A stretch of 6,222 nt of DNA from Desulfobacterales bacterium. GTDB lineage: Bacteria; Desulfobacterota; Desulfobacteria; Desulfobacterales; BuS5. Within the stretch, counting starts at the first letter, position 1; each line of letters starts with the position of its first letter. The DNA lies in contig JAERRQ010000115.1 in the NCBI GenBank assembly GCA_016735355.1, forward strand, positions 1 to 6,222, read 5' to 3'. Shown in pieces: positions 4,734-6,222 of this stretch. The position numbers and the translations under genes are program-made. Below the pieces are notes generated by a model. That model saw only the letters and a program-made list of their open reading frames with translations, did no database searches and was not told the origin of the DNA.

Positions 4734-6222
4734 CCATAGATTTCGTTCCTTTAAGTTCGTTCCTTTTCTTTCGCTGATTGTAGCGCCTTGAAGCATTTTT
4801 TCAACCTTGATGGAAGAGTGACGGCCATTTACTATTGTGCCTGGATATATATTGGCGGATGCTTTTAAAATCGCTATGCTTTTGTCCAATTCTGATTTTT
4901 CGTTTATTTCGCGAATCCTGTCCCGGAATTCATCAATTTTGTCTTTGGAGTTCTTTATGAGAAGTTCTGTATCATTGATTTTCTGCAGCTCATGTTCATC
5001 CTCATCCATCAGTTCGGCCACGGTTTCATCAATTTCGCGAATTTTTTTTCCCAATGCAGCTATCCTGCCGGCATCGCCTTCAGGCGAGTCGAGCAGGCCT
5101 CTATGCTCAACAATATATCTATCCTGAATCTGAGCAATATCTCCCAGGTTGGTGTTCAATAGATCTGATTTTTCCTTAAATGTCAAAAGCTCTGGGGTAA
5201 TCTCATCAATCTTTTGTTTTTCATCCGTGATTCTTCTTTTCAGGGCAACCACATCCCTTTTGGCTCTAAAATCGATACCCACGGTAAGTTGGCTCGGGGC
5301 AGCTGATTCTGAACCAATGCTACCAGCTTTAATACCTTTTTTAGCTGAAATTTCAGATGCAAAAACACTTTCCTCGACTACACACCTGCCGCTTGTTTCA
5401 ATTATGGATTCCGCTATTTCTGTTTCCACATTCAGATTTCCAAGCGCCATTATATTTGACTTACGAATATGTCCGGCCTTTATGCTGCCATCATTTTTGA
5501 TCTTGGCGCCAAAGATTCCTTCATAAACAACAATATCGTTTAAGACCGAGATCTCAGCATCAAAAATTCCCTCTGCGCGCAGGCTTTTTGCCTTTACATG
5601 ATATCCTTTAAGAACCACGCCATTTACTTCGACATGACCATCAAAATCGATATGCCCGGTTTTAATTCCAACATCGCCTGCTATCTTAAGAACAGGGAAT
5701 ACTTCCATCCTTCCATCGCCGGAAATCACGGGCTGTCCCTTTTCAGTGGAATAAAACTTTCGGCCGTCTTCCGTTTTTTCGACCCCCTTTCCGCATGAAA
5801 TAATTGCCTTATTATATTTCAAAGGGGGTACGGCCTTTTCATAGATATCTATGCCGGGAACGCCTTCTTTCCCGGGTATGATTCCAGCCAAAAGAGTACC
5901 CGAATCAACTTGGGCAACTTTGCCCCGATTCTTCCAATCCATGGTGCCTTCATCTGTAAGGGTGCCGACCCGCAAAGGATCCCTGTCAAAAAAATATTTT
6001 ATTTCATCAGAGGTTCCGGATCCAGGCATAGTGCCGGATGCAACTTTTAATGTAACATTATGTTTCTGCACGTTTTCAATATGCCTGTTTATCGAATCAT
6101 CATCCAGTATCCCGTAAATGACACCTTTGTTTTTTAAAAGAGTTTTTATATCATCTGCCGTAATACTTGTTTCAGACTCTCCATTAAAGGAAACAACTGC
6201 TGCCAGCTTATCATCCGAAATT
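4710..6222 (-). CDS. fapA: FapA/DUF342 family protein (5'-truncated by window edge)
   Basis: Minus-strand gene whose stop is at 4710-4712 and whose frame stays open to the right edge. About 503 residues are visible and the true start lies beyond 6222; the GTG at 6071 is internal, because 50 further family-like codons precede it (including GVIYGILDD). Family knowledge: DUF342 proteins, named FapA for flagellar assembly protein A, carry a right-handed beta-helix core. Visible order: N-terminal domain with LLAGIIPGKEGVPGIDIY and the GDVGIKTGHIDFDGHV signature; beta-helix-like repeats (visible residues ~174-315) with regularly spaced Gly and hydrophobic pairs; a long charged coiled coil (~320-452); and a short closing beta segment with IYPGTIV. 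No signal peptide or membrane segment is seen, so it is probably cytoplasmic. It is convergent with the HD-GYP gene, overlapping it by 12 bp. The family call is firm; an actual flagellar role is inferred from the family name, since no flagellar genes are in view. Confidence 0.9.
   Translation of the reverse strand, partial: ISDDKLAAVVSFNGESETSITADDIKTLLKNKGVIYGILDDDSINRHIENVQKHNVTLKVASGTMPGSGTSDEIKYFFDRDPLRVGTLTDEGTMDWKNRGKVAQVDSGTLLAGIIPGKEGVPGIDIYEKAVPPLKYNKAIISCGKGVEKTEDGRKFYSTEKGQPVISGDGRMEVFPVLKIAGDVGIKTGHIDFDGHVEVNGVVLKGYHVKAKSLRAEGIFDAEISVLNDIVVYEGIFGAKIKNDGSIKAGHIRKSNIMALGNLNVETEIAESIIETSGRCVVEESVFASEISAKKGIKAGSIGSESAAPSQLTVGIDFRAKRDVVALKRRITDEKQKIDEITPELLTFKEKSDLLNTNLGDIAQIQDRYIVEHRGLLDSPEGDAGRIAALGKKIREIDETVAELMDEDEHELQKINDTELLIKNSKDKIDEFRDRIREINEKSELDKSIAILKASANIYPGTIVNGRHSSIKVEKMLQGATISERKGTNLKERNLWHMKISNR
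4742..4766. repeat. Short direct repeat TTCGTTCCTTT x2
   Basis: The 11-base unit TTCGTTCCTTT occurs at 4742-4752 and again at 4756-4766, a period of 14 bases. It lies within the last codons of the fapA-like gene, where it encodes ERKGTN then LKERN in different frames. Because 14 is not a multiple of 3, gain or loss of one unit would shift the reading frame of the C-terminal tail. It could also be chance. Confidence 0.5.

Noticed and set aside
6069..6071. GTG at 6071 (minus strand) as the start of the fapA-like gene
   Set aside because: Fifty more in-frame codons to the right edge read like the family's N-terminal domain (AADDIK-like helix, GVIYGI), with no stop.
4837..6117. Plus-strand open frames at 4837-5127, 5149-5526, 5598-5798 and 5851-6117
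   Set aside because: All lie antisense to the well-supported fapA-like gene, show Ser/Phe-rich antisense composition and resemble no family.

Overview
The window looks like chromosomal DNA of an anaerobic, motile Gram-negative bacterium. The best guess is a Desulfobacterota (sulfate-reducer-like) genome. That guess rests on general resemblance: moderately AT-leaning composition, tandem B12-binding radical SAM genes, a response regulator fused to an HD-GYP domain, and a FapA/DUF342 protein. It is an inference, because no marker gene is present. No mobile element, CRISPR array, rRNA or tRNA was seen.

Layout, left to right. (1) Positions 1-2631 hold two consecutive plus-strand genes for B12-binding radical SAM enzymes, 6 bp apart. 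The first is cut by the left edge: its frame is open from base 1, so the ATG at 88 is internal. The second is complete. (2) Positions 2632-3069 form a 438-bp non-coding region. It holds a strong 11-bp-stem hairpin terminator, an AT-rich tract, a promoter with a perfect TATAAT, and a palindromic operator-like array just upstream of the next gene. (3) Positions 3070-4721 hold a two-gene plus-strand operon: a RidA-family enamine/imine deaminase, then a REC plus HD-GYP response regulator whose ATG overlaps the ridA stop as ATGA. (4) Positions 4710-6222 hold a convergent minus-strand fapA-like (DUF342) gene cut by the right edge. The stop codons of the two convergent genes cross over by 12 bp, inside an AT-rich inverted repeat.

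How the genes may work together. The two radical SAM proteins probably act in the same unknown pathway, such as a cofactor or secondary-metabolite tailoring route that uses cobalamin; their other partners lie left of the window. The ridA/HD-GYP pair is probably co-regulated through the operator array and translationally coupled. The HD-GYP protein has the metal-ligand pattern of a cyclic-di-GMP phosphodiesterase but lacks the Lys of the HDxGK motif. It lies tail to tail with a flagellar-assembly-type gene, which would suit a signalling or motility theme, but nothing in the sequence proves a functional link.
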